Counted from the first letter of the stretch, positions 40,501-50,144 are shown. The stretch is 64,000 nucleotides of DNA from Undaria pinnatifida (GCA_012845835.1 JABAKD010000005.1:5544155-5608154), one strand, 5' to 3'. Notes: generated by a model not told the origin, from the letters alone. Translations and numbers: made by a program.

Positions 40501-43294
40501 TTTTTTTTGGTTCTTCCCTGGGGGGTTAGTGATGAATTATTTTTGCAGAAGGGGGACGGCGGTAAAAGTGTATGGGGGAGCAATGTAATGAGTAATTCGT
40601 TTGTACTATATTTTTGAGGGGGTTGGTAATTGATTAGTTTTGCGGAAGAGGCACGACACTAAGAGGATAAAAGATGCACTACAGGTGTTAGATCGAAAAA
40701 TTCGTCGAAACTCATCTTTGCAAGCTGTGTGATACTCCGATCGCGCGTATTTCTGGGTGTGTATCCTCATTAAGTTCGTTTGTTTGTGTGTTTTTGTTTT
40801 TTTCCCCACTTGTACTTTCCAGCTTCTGGACAAGCCGTGGCCACAGGTGTCGTCCCGGTCCTTGCGCATAGGGTTCAGCAATACCATTGCTCGTCGGTTT
40901 TTCGTCAAGCGTTGCTAACTCACGCTCTCGCGCTTTCCGCAAGTCAATATGTGCACAAGAAAAAGTCCCCACGAATTTATTCGAGTATGCACTCGGGGGG
41001 GCTCGAACTCACGCAACTGACGTATACCAGGCTCGAGGATAACCTGATACGCAACCGGGGCGACCGGATATAGGTCGGCGACTCCCGTTAAAACCATTAA
41101 CACTTTGTACCGGGGTCACCAGGGTGATGTTGGTTCATGTTGCTCAATCTGCGCGGGAAAATCATAAAATCCGGTTTTGGAGGGGACAAATCTGACGGCT
41201 GTGGAATGCACCAGTGTGGAGATGATATATAGCATCAACCGCCCAGGAAGAATGTGCGGCAGTACGAGAACCAGCATGCTGTACGCCTGTTGTATAACGC
41301 CGAACGTCGTGCGTCGGACGCTCTCCGTACTCCGACAGCCCCGCATCGTTCTTGCCACCGACTCTGCGATGCCGTAGTGGTCTCCGAAGAAGGCGCTACT
41401 AATACGACGGTATCCCTACATAAGGCGCGATCGCTACATAGCGCGGTACTGGTAAGGCGGTATCTCCACATGAGGCGGTATTAATACGGCGGTGTCTCTA
41501 CATCGTGCGGTACTAATAAGGCGGTATCCCTGTATAAGGCGGTATTCATACGGCGGTATCCCTACCTAAGGCGATACTACTATGGCGGTATCCCTACATA
41601 AAGCGGTACTAAAGAGGGTATCCCCACATGAGACGGTATTAATAAGGCGGTGTTCCGATATCGTGCGGTACTAGTAAGGCGGCATCCCTACATAAGGCGG
41701 TCAAATTCGCTGGACACGACTGAAACCCGCGATACGGCGGTGGCCATCTTGTTCACGGCTGGTCCCTCAACAGCGCGGTCTACCGCTCTACCGAGGGAAA
41801 CTGAGGCCTCCACACCTATGCAGATACCCGTAGCCTGGATCTAACAAACCCAATACCGTGTTGTAATGCGCTATCTGCCGTACTGGCGAATAAGGAGGTT
41901 GACCCCAACGAGGCGGTAAGAGGGGTCTCGTGCACCACCGCCTTATCCGGCGACCGCTGCTGTACAGGTAGTCCGGATCTGTCGGCATACATACCGTCCT
42001 TTTTTTTGTTGGCAAAGGGGTTAGTGGTAGATGGCCTTGCCGTTGTTCACTCGCCTCGCTTGCTGTCACCCTGCGCAAATGTTTTTGGTCTTGGGGAGAA
42101 GCCGACGGCGCGCTGCCGTTCATGTAAAATACCGACCTCGACATGTTTACGGTGACATAGTGGCGGCGGTTCTTCCCACGATTTGCGGTTACCCCCCCCC
42201 CTTCTGCCCTTGCGATTTCGTGTAGGCGACCTGGACCTACCAGAAAGAAGAAAGAGATATACCAGTAATCGGGAGGAGGACATGGATGCACGTATGTGCC
42301 CGTGTGGCACAACAATAGAGTAGGACTCACATAGTAGGAGAATGTGAAATATACCAAGGAGAACGGGATGCGTTAGAGGAGGAGATGAGGAAATTAGATG
42401 TACGTGACATGGAAGAGTTTGATAGACTAGAGAGTAGCGAGAAAAGGATCGCTATCCTAGGAGATAGATGGTGGCCACAAACCGCGTAACAGGAAGGGGA
42501 TATGATAAGCAAACAGTTTTATGTAATACCAGGTATATGGAAAATGCGTAATGAACGCCCAACGTTGGAGGTGTCTCTATTAGGAGTAGGAATGGTGCTC
42601 GTCTCGAGAGGGAGGTGTGGTTAATGGTCAAATGACTCTGGCAAGCAACAAATGAGTACGCTTCCCCCCCCCTCCTCCCCCTTAACATGCCCCCCCACCC
42701 CCCCCTAACCGCTAGCAGCCTCCAACAATCACGAAAAACGAAGAAATAAAGTCCGTGCGTTCCGCCGATGCGAGCTGTTCGGGCGGCATCATAATGGCGG
42801 CGTTTCTTACCCCAGTTTACTCACCTCCGCCCCCCCCCCCCCCCCCCCCGCCTCCCGGTCCCCCTCCTTTCCTCCCCCCCCCCCCCCCCCCCGCCCGCTG
42901 TTTCCTCCCCCTTCCCAATCGCCACTCCCCAACCACGACCAAACACAACAACTAAACAAAAATGAAAAGGTCCGTGCTCTCGCCCGACACGAGCCACTTG
43001 GCGGAGGTAGGGGCATGGGCGGTGGTGCAAGGCTGCTTAGACTCCTACCACTCCAGGTGCAGCAAGAAGACCTCCTCGACTGCTGCTTCTGCTGCCTCTT
43101 CCTCGGAGCTACCCCGAGCGGTGTCCTTGCTTCCCCAGGCCGGGCCTGCACTGCTCTCGGGTTACGAAGCTAGGGCGGGTAGTTTGAAAGGGGGTAGCAG
43201 TGGTGGTGGTGGTGGTGGTGGCGGCGGACGCGCGCAGGAGAGGCTTGAAAACAAGCAGGGAGGACAGCGAGGGGGAGGGATGGCCATGTACTGA
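23287..43294 (+). CDS. COG5: Conserved oligomeric Golgi complex subunit 5 (12 exons, about 1236 aa; frame broken in exon 5)
   Basis: COG5 belongs to lobe B of the COG tether for retrograde vesicles at the Golgi. Exons: 23287-23565, 26994-27440, 27681-27848, 28670-29836, 30290-30575, 30904-31301, 31886-32039, 32537-32680, 33866-33957, 35265-35364, 37209-37360, 42970-43294. Family marks in order: DPVFRGFLEPGFD in exon 1; EPYEAVRLRTQQLKNL and LSKAAQSLQ in exon 2; ALNQTDIGGSLQ joined to VFFNL across exons 3-4; LQRVLDKKRDP and AYRAFWDEL in exon 4; a segment resembling the SLYMKELQGF region in exon 7; LLRPLSDGGKARVAQDMATLE in exon 8; VSELGPVYQESRAFRTLLF in exon 9; SEQSYVTWLL in exon 11; VQGCLDSYHSR in exon 12. 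Exon 4 carries long Gly/Ala-rich insertions absent from animal COG5, which is about 840 aa. Exon 5 has one base too many in a G12 run (30446-30457). The exon 1 join and the exon 6 start are the least certain splices. Confidence 0.9.
24361..24465 (+). repeat. Dispersed repeat family R1, copy 1
   Basis: It contains 'GCGAAAGCAACTGAG', 'ATCGACACACGACGCGTATG' and 'CGTGGAAGTGTGGTGAGC', then an AAGCTTTA-type step and 'TTCCCCATCCGCC'. Further copies are at 46665-46845 (+) and 57105-57280 (-), with a fragment at 35781-35832. The longer copies extend 5' through 'CACTGATAGGGACAG'. No coding capacity is seen. Confidence 0.8.
25843..26780 (+). mobile_element. Dispersed repeat family R3, copy 1
   Basis: This repeat begins near 'TTACTTGCGGAACGGTCCAG' and has T-rich blocks, then 'CTCAGCTTGGCTCATCAGC'. 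A low-complexity part made of GTGC/CAGC words follows, and it ends with 'CCAAATCATGGGCCTCTTC' and 'CGGAGCCCTTG'. The same order occurs at 38011-39865. No protein is recognisable. The element class is unknown; it could be a non-autonomous retroelement. Confidence 0.7.
32880..33480. repeat. Degenerate (GGTC)n minisatellite, about 600 bp
   Basis: The plus strand is dominated by GGTC tetranucleotides with frequent substitutions (GGTT, AGTC, GATC). It gives spurious frames rich in S, V, G and R. It lies in COG5 intron 8. Confidence 0.9.
33958..35264. other. COG5 intron 9, includes (CT)n at 34456-34503
   Basis: It holds a TA-rich patch near 34200-34245, a (CT)n microsatellite at 34456-34503 and a C/T-rich tract before the acceptor. 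I see no other gene. Confidence 0.7.
35781..35832 (+). repeat. Dispersed repeat family R1, short fragment
   Basis: It shares 'GCGTGGAAGTGTGGTGAGC' and the following 'TTCCCATCCACCGGAGG' with the other R1 copies. It is in COG5 intron 10 (35365-37208). Confidence 0.7.
36725..37104 (+). mobile_element. Non-LTR retrotransposon, 5'-truncated copy 2
   Basis: It carries the Cys-His knuckle region (MCPC, then THIIGEC), the module 'AILGDRWWPQTAKQDGDRI' and the same 3' end 'CAAATGAGTAC'. C-tracts border it on the left (36690-36724) and right (37105-37118). It is sense to COG5, in intron 10, and ends 104 nt before the acceptor. A stop after KQFLCSI and changed frames make it dead. Confidence 0.85.
37704..37790 (+). 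mobile_element. MITE-like family M1, copy in COG5 intron 11
   Basis: About 87 bp, with 'CCCCTTTAGAGCCCC', 'TCAAGTAAGTTTGT' and 'GGGGTTTCCAG' in the order shared with the copies at 45138-45226 (-), 52375-52463, 53868-53957 and 56344-56434. The inverted ends (AACCCCTTT / AAAGGGGTT) are clearest in the copy at 53868. Confidence 0.7.
38011..39865 (+). mobile_element. Dispersed repeat family R3, copy 2 with internal amplification
   Basis: It has the same start and end as the copy at 25843-26780 but is twice as long. A unit of about 140 bp beginning 'CTGAGATCTGGGCTTGGCTC' is present three times (near 38371, 38509, 38654). No protein is recognisable. It is in COG5 intron 11. Confidence 0.72.
40344..40418 (+). 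mobile_element. Non-LTR retrotransposon, copy 4 (3' tail only)
   Basis: Only the last 75 bp are present ('CCTCGAAAGGGATGCGTGG' to 'CAAATGAGTAC'), followed by a long C-tract (40420-40456). It is sense to COG5. The bases just upstream (40285-40310) contain a tRNA T-arm-like stretch on the minus strand (GGTTCGAATCCCGG), but no full tRNA folds there. Confidence 0.75.
41066..41222 (+). repeat. Dispersed repeat family R2, fragment
   Basis: 'GGATATAGGTCGGCGACTCC', an 'AGGGTGATG' step and 'ATCTGACGGCTGTGGAA' occur in the order seen at 50376-50640 and, reversed, at 55268-55540. Another fragment, 40688-40765, carries the 'ACTCCGATCGCGCGTATT' part. Confidence 0.7.
41395..41710. repeat. Degenerate minisatellite, about 30-bp unit
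   Basis: The unit reads roughly 'TAAGGCGGTATCCCTACAT' plus 'AAGGCGGTACTA' and is repeated about ten times with substitutions. It is in COG5 intron 11. Confidence 0.85.
42212..42659 (+). mobile_element. Non-LTR retrotransposon, 5'-truncated copy 3
   Basis: It starts inside the part reading 'ACCTGGACCTACCAGAAAG', then gives the Cys-His knuckle, the 'AILGDRWWP' module and the 3' end 'AATGAGTAC'. Frames are broken. A C-run lies about 10-20 bp before it and a C-rich tract follows. It is sense to COG5, in intron 11, about 300 nt before the acceptor. Confidence 0.82.
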
Positions 43295-43450
43295 GGGGGC
43301 GTCGGTGTGCGGCTTTTGCCTGGGGGGGTGTTTTCTGGTTGTCGGTGACGATAGGTGCGGTGTGGTTTGGTTTGGTTCGGTGCCTGGACACGGCACATGT
43401 GTGGCGTGGGTACGCGTGCTGTAGCCCGTGGGCTTAACGCTTTTGTCCGG

Positions 43451-43635
43451 CAGTGGTCCCTCTATGGCGCCAGTTGAGTAGTGCCGGTTGTCCCCTATAG
43501 TGCCTGCCTAATCGCTTGGCACGCACGGGAACAACCAGTAGTGGCAGTATGCGGAATAGTGCCGGTTGCCGCTACAGTGCCGTTGTTTCCCTCTGTAGTG
43601 CGCATACCGGCACTACAGAGGGGCCATTACCACTG
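43451..43635. mobile_element. MITE-like element M2, copy 1 (185 bp)
   Basis: The left end 'CAGTGGTCCCTCTATGGCGC' is mirrored by the right end, which in reverse complement reads 'CAGTGGTAATGGCCCCTCTG'. The interior contains an extra hairpin (CCCTCTGTAGTGC facing GCACTACAGAGGG). There is no coding capacity. It lies in the 3' flank of COG5. Confidence 0.75.
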
Positions 43636-43859
43636 TACTGCACAACGATGTATCGCCAGAATGGCCACTATTCCCCAGAACTGTGGTTGCTGTTCTGAGC
43701 AAGCATGCAAGCAAGCAAAAGCATGCAAGCTATTAATGGGTGATGCGTTTTTCGGGCGCATGCATGATGCAGGGTATAGGTGAACAGACTCAGGGACTAT
43801 CATGCCTTTAGGTGCCTTTGGGTGCGGGGCGTGTGCGTCGGGGAGTATGTTAGATTCAG

Positions 43860-44107
43860 CAATGGTCCCTCTACAGCGATTGCCGGTTGCCTGATACAGT
43901 GCCTGTGAAATCGCTATTAATAGTATCCCCTCTATTGCGCCGGTTTTAGTAGTGCCGGTTGCCTGATATAGTGCTTGTGGATTCGCTTGGCACACATGGG
44001 AACAACCAGCAGTGGCAGTATGCGGAGTAGTGCCGGTTGCCGCTATAGTGCCAGTATTTTCGGGCCGGCACACACCGACGCCGGCGCTACAGGGGGGCGG
44101 ACCACTG
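43860..44107. mobile_element. MITE-like element M2, copy 2 (248 bp)
   Basis: It is related to the copy at 43451. The left end is 'CAATGGTCCCTCTACAGCG' and the right end, in reverse complement, is 'CAGTGGTCCGCCCCCCTGTA'. Both share the interior 'GGGAACAACCAG', 'AGTGGCAGTATGCGGA' and 'TAGTGCCGGTTGCCGCTA'. Confidence 0.72.
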
Positions 44108-45137
44108 GGGTATATGGAAATACAAATATATATATATTTTAACTATGTTGATTTTTGTTGCTTTTCTGCATGTTGATGTCTGCTGCCTTGCTGTTAGGGC
44201 CACAATCCTACCGGCTCTGTCAAGAAATGGTGCTACAGCGGGTACCCCGATTTAAGAGCGCCCGAGGTGTATACCCCAGTAGGAGCATTCGGAACGTAAC
44301 CGCCTTTGCCTTTCACTCATCACACGGTAGGAGTTGCAGTTGTAGGATTGCGCCAAAAGGTCCCCGGGCGATTGAGTTCCTCATGTGAGGAACTGCCGGT
44401 CAATCAAGTAATTTCACGAGAGTGCACATTGTGTTAGGACTAAGGCATAGAAGCGTTGGCCGGGTTGTGCGAACGAAGAATGCCTTCGAAGTCATTTTTC
44501 GGGTGAGGTATTGATTTCCTCGTGTGAGGAGCTCAGGGACTGATGCTGCAGCCCTACCGTGGGCTGACTCCTTTGAGACTTGAAAGGGGAAAAATTGACG
44601 ACTACGGCATCGACTGCTGGTTGGCGATGATGTAACATGGTGTCCGAACGACAACAAACAATTCAGAGGCCCTAACGGGACGGGCGCAGGCAGCATGCTC
44701 CCACTCGTACTGCTGCGCGCTCACGCTACTGGTGTTGGGCGCTTAAATTCGCAATCGTCGCTTTTTTTTTGTCGCTATACACGGGTTGATACTACCAGTC
44801 GAATCGGCATGACATATGTCTCGCCTTATATAACTAACAATTATATATTTTATTATTATTTCATTTGTTATCTGACAAGTAGACTATAGCGTGAGTATCA
44901 AATACGAGAAACATGATAAAAGAACACATCATCCAGATGAAAGCGTGAAACGATGTTTCCAACAACCAAAAACTACGAATACTAGATGCACCTCCCTGTT
45001 CTCCTGGCCCTGCCCCCTCCAGCCACAAGGGCCAAGTCCTCCCCCCCCCTGTAGACTTCCGAAGAAGTATCGAATGACAACCCGCTGTCCACACAATAAC
45101 CTATATATGGGTCTCTACGGATAAGAGCAGTATGTAG

Positions 45138-45226
45138 TTAACGCCCTCACAATTGGAAAGCCTTTTTGGGGACAAGTTTACTTGAACTTAGTGTAGGGAC
45201 GGATTTTGAGGCTCTAAAGGGGTTAA
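45138..45226 (-). mobile_element. MITE-like family M1, inverted copy
   Basis: Read on the minus strand it gives 'TTAACCCCTTTAGAGCC', a 'TAAGTTCAAGTAAAC' step and ends near 'GTGAGGGCGTTAA'. Confidence 0.65.
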
Positions 45227-45714
45227 GAGCGTCTGCTTCGGCTTTTTTTGTCGCAGTTTGGCGTTCTCAAATCGGGGTACCCGCGCTGTACCATAGTAGC
45301 ATTGGCTCTCAGGTAAACCTTTGTAGGACTTTTCGTATGTTTAGCGACCCGAACAATAACGAGTTACGTAGTGCGATCTTCCCAATCTTCACCTACTGTA
45401 GTACAAGACATGTAATAGTAAATATATTGGGGAATATACTGGTTTTTGTTACTGCTGTTAACAGGATGAAGTATTATTATTTTGTTATATATAGACTATA
45501 TATATCAAACGAACAAGGGCCACAAAAAGAGAGCATCTATCCGCCTTTGTTTAATAGCGTTTGCCTCTAGTTTACTTCGTTGTGGAGCTGGTCTATTACC
45601 AGGGGCGTACAGGGCCTTGCAATCGAACGCACAGTCGCGTAGCGTAGGAGAGCTCGCCTGAAAGGTGGCAAGAGATACACCTAGGTTCCTTTTTTGTGTC
45701 TACTTTCCAGATCA

Positions 45715-45826
45715 TGTTATTACGGAGGGCGATAGTAAATAGGACCAAATATTGTTCGTAAAAATAGATGAATATATAGGTTTTTGTGTCCACCGTAGGT
45801 CCTATTTACTAGGGTCCCCCGTAACA
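45715..45826. mobile_element. Short element with about 30-bp inverted ends (112 bp)
   Basis: The left end 'TGTTATTACGGAGGGCG' plus 'ATAGTAAATAGGACC' is mirrored by the right end, which in reverse complement reads 'TGTTACGGGGGACCC' plus 'TAGTAAATAGGACC'. The 50-bp centre is AT-rich. This is MITE architecture; no target duplication is obvious. Confidence 0.72.
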
Positions 45827-46664
45827 ACAGTCAGTCGAGATCCCCATAAATGTGGCGCGAGTCCTGATCACTGTATTAATAGTCCTCCGTAATGTTAGTA
45901 CCATGGAGTATGGCTACGAGTATGGTATTGTAGTATCATAACCCCTTTTTTGCTATTATTGGAGGTTGGAGCCACTCGCACGAGAGGCTCTTCGACCTTG
46001 GTTACAGTTGGGGGGGGGGGGGGCGGCTACTCCCATTTTCGCCACCGACCGGGTCTGAGCTACTCGCATACAAGTGACTCTCTGTACCTCACCGAATAAA
46101 ACACTTTAGTCTATTTAGTAGGCGCGTTTTTTTGGCGCATCTTACATTACCATTTCAAAAAATGCAGATTCATATCGCGCATCTCGTTGAAACAACACGG
46201 TGGCAGAGCTTTTTATGGTCGGTCTCGCAATAAATCAAGGGGGGTCACTTGAGCTACAGGGAAAACTGAGCCCAATGACTTAAAAAAAAACGGCCAAAAC
46301 GCGACCCCTTCCCCCTCCCGCTGCCGTAGGCTGTATCCTGTAACACTGTTGAAAAAAACAAGACGTTCTAGGTGGCATGTTTTGACGCGGCGTGGTTAAC
46401 CCACATCCCATAGCGTTTTCATATCGCAAACAGCGAACAAACAACAACAACAACAACAACAATCAACAACAATCGGCGCATGCTTCGGTGGTGGAGGCAC
46501 ACCGTGGGTTTCCTCTATTGATTTTTTTCCCCCCTGCAGAAGGTTTATTTATAGACTAGTCTATACACTTCACCCAAAATTTTGATTCTGAGACGAAATA
46601 ATAAAAATGCAGACTTGTACGATACAATCCGATCAACGATCCCGTGGGACCCATCATATAAATT

Positions 46665-46845
46665 GTAACGAGGACCACTGATAGGGACAGCCCACGCTAT
46701 CGCTACAACAGTGGGATCCGAAGGGTGCGCCGCTAGCGTCGGGTTGCGAAAGCAACTGAGGTAAATCGACACACGACGCGTATGAAAATACGTGGAAGTG
46801 TGGTGAGCTTATAAGCTTTAGTTTTCCCCATCCGCCAAAGGATGG
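46665..46845 (+). repeat. Dispersed repeat family R1, copy 2
   Basis: It is a longer copy, starting near 'CCACTGATAGGGACAG' and continuing through 'CGACACACGACGCGTATG' and 'GTGGAAGTGTGGTGAGC'. A run of A's and an R2-like fragment (46876-46985) follow directly. Confidence 0.78.
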
Positions 46846-47578
46846 AAAAAAAAAAAAAAAAAAGTTACAAAAAAAAAAAACACTCCACCAGCTGTGAGAT
46901 AGAGGATTTCGTCGAAGCTTACCTTTGCAAGCTGTGCGCGTGTTACTCCGATATCTCGCGTGTTACTGGATGTGTTTTACTGTTTTACGCCTTTGCTACA
47001 CGACAACAGAGAGGTGTGGTACAGCGTTTTGGCTCTGCGAAACTTTTTGCGAAAGGGCGGGGGATCCTTACTCCTCAATGAAAAAAATCGTCGGAATTCC
47101 ATTCTTAGTTTGTTTGTTGCGGTTTTATGTGGCTTCATTGTACATACCTACCTATTAATACTCAGTAGTTAGGTAATCCATGGAACTCACTCATCAATAT
47201 GAGCACTTTTATTTTGGTCTCCGAATAATCAGTTTTTCCCCTAGATTTTTAATACTAGTAATAGAAAAATAGAGCTCCTCATGTGAGCATCCTCAGAAAG
47301 AAGATGACGACGATGCACCTCTGACACCGCCGTGCATGTATCATACCGGTATGTTTCCCGAAGCCACAGGGGGTGGGCGAGATGGAGAGTCCCTAATATG
47401 CGAGGTGTGCCACCGAAAAAGAAGGGGCTAAATCGCATCAAATGCGTCTTAAGACGCATGCTAAGTAAGATATAGATGAATCAGGCAGCGCATTTTTTTG
47501 GCAACAAGTCTTGAGAGCATTTTTGTGTATGGCGCGGGGGCTGCTCCTTAGCTATAAAAACGTCGGAATTCCTTCCTT

Positions 47579-47580
<2 letters not shown>

Positions 47581-47640
<60 letters not shown>

Positions 47641-47643
47641 GCG
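47581..47643. repeat. (GTT)21 microsatellite
   Basis: A perfect GTT triplet run lies just 5' of the LTR at 47664. A similar (TTG) run is at 56814-56842. Confidence 0.95.
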
Positions 47644-47663
47644 GTTCTGTTTCAGTTGTATAC

Positions 47664-47932
47664 TGTAAGGTTATAGGTGGGGACACAGAGTGCCCCCTGC
47701 AGGTCTGCCAATTGAGCAGGTCCTCGGAAAGTACTCACGTTCTTTTCCTTCGTAGAGACGTTGCTTTATTCGATTCCACCAGAGCCCCGGATAGCTTCTG
47801 AGATCGGAGGCACGTGCCTCCGATCTATTTCCTAACTTTCCCGAATATAAAATGCCAACCTTATCATACGAAACCCATCCAAATGATCTCAAATTCGGAT
47901 AATTAAAGACCTTTCGAGGCCGTATCTTAACA
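47664..47932 (-). repeat. LTR of the 47664-49893 element (3' LTR in its own sense)
   Basis: 269 bp. It contains a perfect 26-bp palindrome at 47801-47826 whose left half is AGATCGGAGGCAC; the centre is CACGTG. Confidence 0.85.
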
Positions 47933-48817
47933 CTAGCCCACCCTGATGAGTCGCATATGCAGAAATATGGGAGATTCGGGGAAACTCCGGTTCTAGGAAC
48001 TAGACCATGAATCGAAGATGCGGCTCCTCAAAACCCGCTCCCACACCTCTAACCGTCTGGCTGTGGAGCCAGGAACACGCGAACAAAAACAGTTGAAAGA
48101 AACGCAGATCCTACAACAAGGCAAACGTCACCCATCAAAAACCTGCCGCGTGCCGCCGGTGTGGCGGGGGGGGGCAGAAAAGGCTTTAGAACCTGCCGCA
48201 TGCCGCCGGTGTGGCGGGGGGGGGGCAGGAAAGGCTCTACGGCAAACCAACCACAGAGAGAGGGTACCATGGCGAGGCGAGCCCTCGTCGATATGGAGGG
48301 GAACACAGGCGCTAACACAAGGAAGAAGTCATGCGAAAAACCTCCGGCGGGCCATCGACATGGCGGGGAGTTAGACGAGGAAACGACAAATACCCGGGAT
48401 GGAAGGTGGCAACACCTACAGCCCCGCGAGGGGGGGGAGGGTTTAGTCGAAAGAAACAAAGCAGAACAAATACAACACACAAAACATAAAAGATGACACA
48501 AAGACCCGTACATTGCCCTGTACCACGTTACGCGCGAACAGGGTACCCTGGTCGCCCCCCGGCTCTGCGCTGAGGAGGGCGTGGGCAGGGCGAAATTGAA
48601 CAATGACGAATAAGCGACAGCCCTGTGCCTCAGATAGCGGCGTTTTACCCGAACCCTGGCCCGGCACTGAGCAGGGGGTTCGGCAGGACAAAAAGAAAAA
48701 AATAATGGGAAGAATCGCCCCAAAACTCGACGAAGACCCTCAAAACACTACGAACAACCCAAAGACAAAGACTCGAACCAAATGAAGAACTATCGAGGAG
48801 CGGTGGTGGCTTGAAAG

Positions 48818-49207
48818 TCAACTGGCCACGGCCGCGCCTCGAGATTCATCTGCGTTACGTTGGATTCCCCGAGGAAACGCACTGGCGATGTGAACTTGCA
48901 GGCACCAAGAGCCTGCTACGGCTCCCGTCGAAGTCGTGTAGCGCGCCGGGGGAAGAGGAAGTTTAATCGGTCCTGGGTCGTCCAGGAAGCGGACCAGGTA
49001 TACCTTGTCCTCGGTAGTGCTGGCGCTGATTTTTCCAAGCCACCATAACCCATCGTTTCCCTTGTACCAAAAGTGGGCTCGCTTGGGAAGTACTGTGTCG
49101 TGGTAGCGACGGAGCCAATCGGCGCGGAGAACACAGGCGTAGCCCGGCGCTAGGAAACGTTCCCCGTTGTTGCGGGAGAGCTCGCGCTGTGCCGCCCCAA
49201 TCCGCAT
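48818..49207 (-). CDS. Retroelement open frame with Tudor/SH3-like segment
   Basis: 129 codons inside the LTR element. The middle reads 'HFWYKGNDGLWWLGKIS', then 'VYLVRFLDDPGPIKL'. This W/Y/G-rich pattern is typical of small Tudor- or chromo-like barrels that bind peptides or chromatin. The assignment is by pattern only. The protein may be part of a Gag- or integrase-type product, or a remnant. Confidence 0.45.
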   Translation of the reverse strand: MRIGAAQRELSRNNGERFLAPGYACVLRADWLRRYHDTVLPKRAHFWYKGNDGLWWLGKISASTTEDKVYLVRFLDDPGPIKLPLPPARYTTSTGAVAGSWCLQVHIASAFPRGIQRNADESRGAAVAS

Positions 49208-49380
49208 TCGGCGGTAGAGGCGGTTGGTTTGGCGGTGCTGGTCCGGAGTTCCGGCTCAACAACGCAAGATGTGGGAGCGGGAGAGATGGAGGTCCATTTC
49301 CCGCTCCTAGGAGGTTCGGAGGGTCCCGCCCAATGCATCTTGTGTAGCACCGTGATGACGCCACCTCGCCCCCGTACCGA

Positions 49381-49599
49381 CTAGTTACCAGTGATCTGCT
49401 CCACCTCCAGCCGTTGGAGGGGAGTCGAAACGTCGTCTTGAGTGACGTGGTACGGCGGGGACTTCTTGGAAAATTTGTTGAGCACGTACTGTGTCAGCCC
49501 CGCCGGTAGGTATTTGGGCATGTCCCCACTGTCGTGGCGGTTGGCGCAGGGTTTGCAGCGCTCGATGTCCACACGCCGACGAGCGTCCGAACCGGGCAT
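49381..49599 (-). CDS. Short retroelement open frame after the primer-binding site
   Basis: 72 codons starting MPGSDARRRVDIERCKPC, 10 bp after the likely primer-binding site. It ends in a stop at 49381. Position suggests the start of a Gag-like frame, but no family is recognisable. Confidence 0.35.
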   Translation of the reverse strand: MPGSDARRRVDIERCKPCANRHDSGDMPKYLPAGLTQYVLNKFSKKSPPYHVTQDDVSTPLQRLEVEQITGN

Positions 49600-49627
49600 T
49601 TATTTTTTTCCTGCCGACGACGCCATT

Positions 49628-49893
49628 TGTAAGATTATAGATGGGGACACAGAGTGCCCCCAGGTCTGCCACTTGAGCAGGTCCTCGGAGAGTACTCACG
49701 TTATTTCCCTTTGTAGAGACGTTGCTTTATTCGATTCCACCAGAGCCCCGGATAGCTTCTGAGATCGGAGGCACGTGCCTCCGATCTATTTCCTAACTTT
49801 CCCGAATATAAAACGCCAACCTTATCATACGAAACCCATCCAAACGATCTCAAATTTGGATAATTACAGGCCTTTCGAGGCCGTATCTTGACA
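49628..49893 (-). repeat. LTR of the 47664-49893 element (5' LTR in its own sense)
   Basis: 266 bp, matching 47664-47932. The same 26-bp palindrome lies at 49762-49787, unchanged. Confidence 0.85.
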
Positions 49894-50144
49894 ATACCCT
49901 ACAGCAGCATGCTGCAGCAGTAGTCCATGGAACTTTTTCTGTCAAAATGTATAATGAGCAAGTGCTTTTGCTTTTTTTCTCCGAATAATTCGTTTTTGCC
50001 GTGGAGGGTATTTATATAGAGTATACGAAGTACAGGTCCTCAAGTTTTGACCCTCAGAAGGCAAAAACAAAACAAAAGGGGGTACGATGATACCTCTATC
50101 ACGCCATAAGGGCAGTACGACAGACGCGTGCCGCGGGGTACAGG

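Larger units (their letters stand above)
37361..42969. other. COG5 intron 11 (5.6 kb), repeat-filled
   Basis: It contains a MITE-like copy (37704-37790), repeat R3 copy 2, two retrotransposon copies (40344-40418 and 42212-42659), R2 fragments and a minisatellite. No other gene is visible. Confidence 0.75.
47664..49893 (-). mobile_element. Non-autonomous LTR retrotransposon (2.2 kb)
   Basis: Two direct repeats, 47664-47932 and 49628-49893, are over 90% alike by eye and begin TG and end CA. Reading on the minus strand, the 5' LTR (49893-49628) is followed after two bases by 'TGGCGTCGTCGGCAGGA', a likely tRNA primer-binding site. Just before the 3' LTR is a purine-rich 'AGGGTGGGCTAG'. The 1.7-kb interior has short minus-strand frames (49599-49381, 49364-48963, 49207-48818) and no visible protease, reverse transcriptase or integrase. 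It therefore depends on another element or is a deletion remnant. It includes a 52-bp tandem duplication near 48140-48240. Confidence 0.82.
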
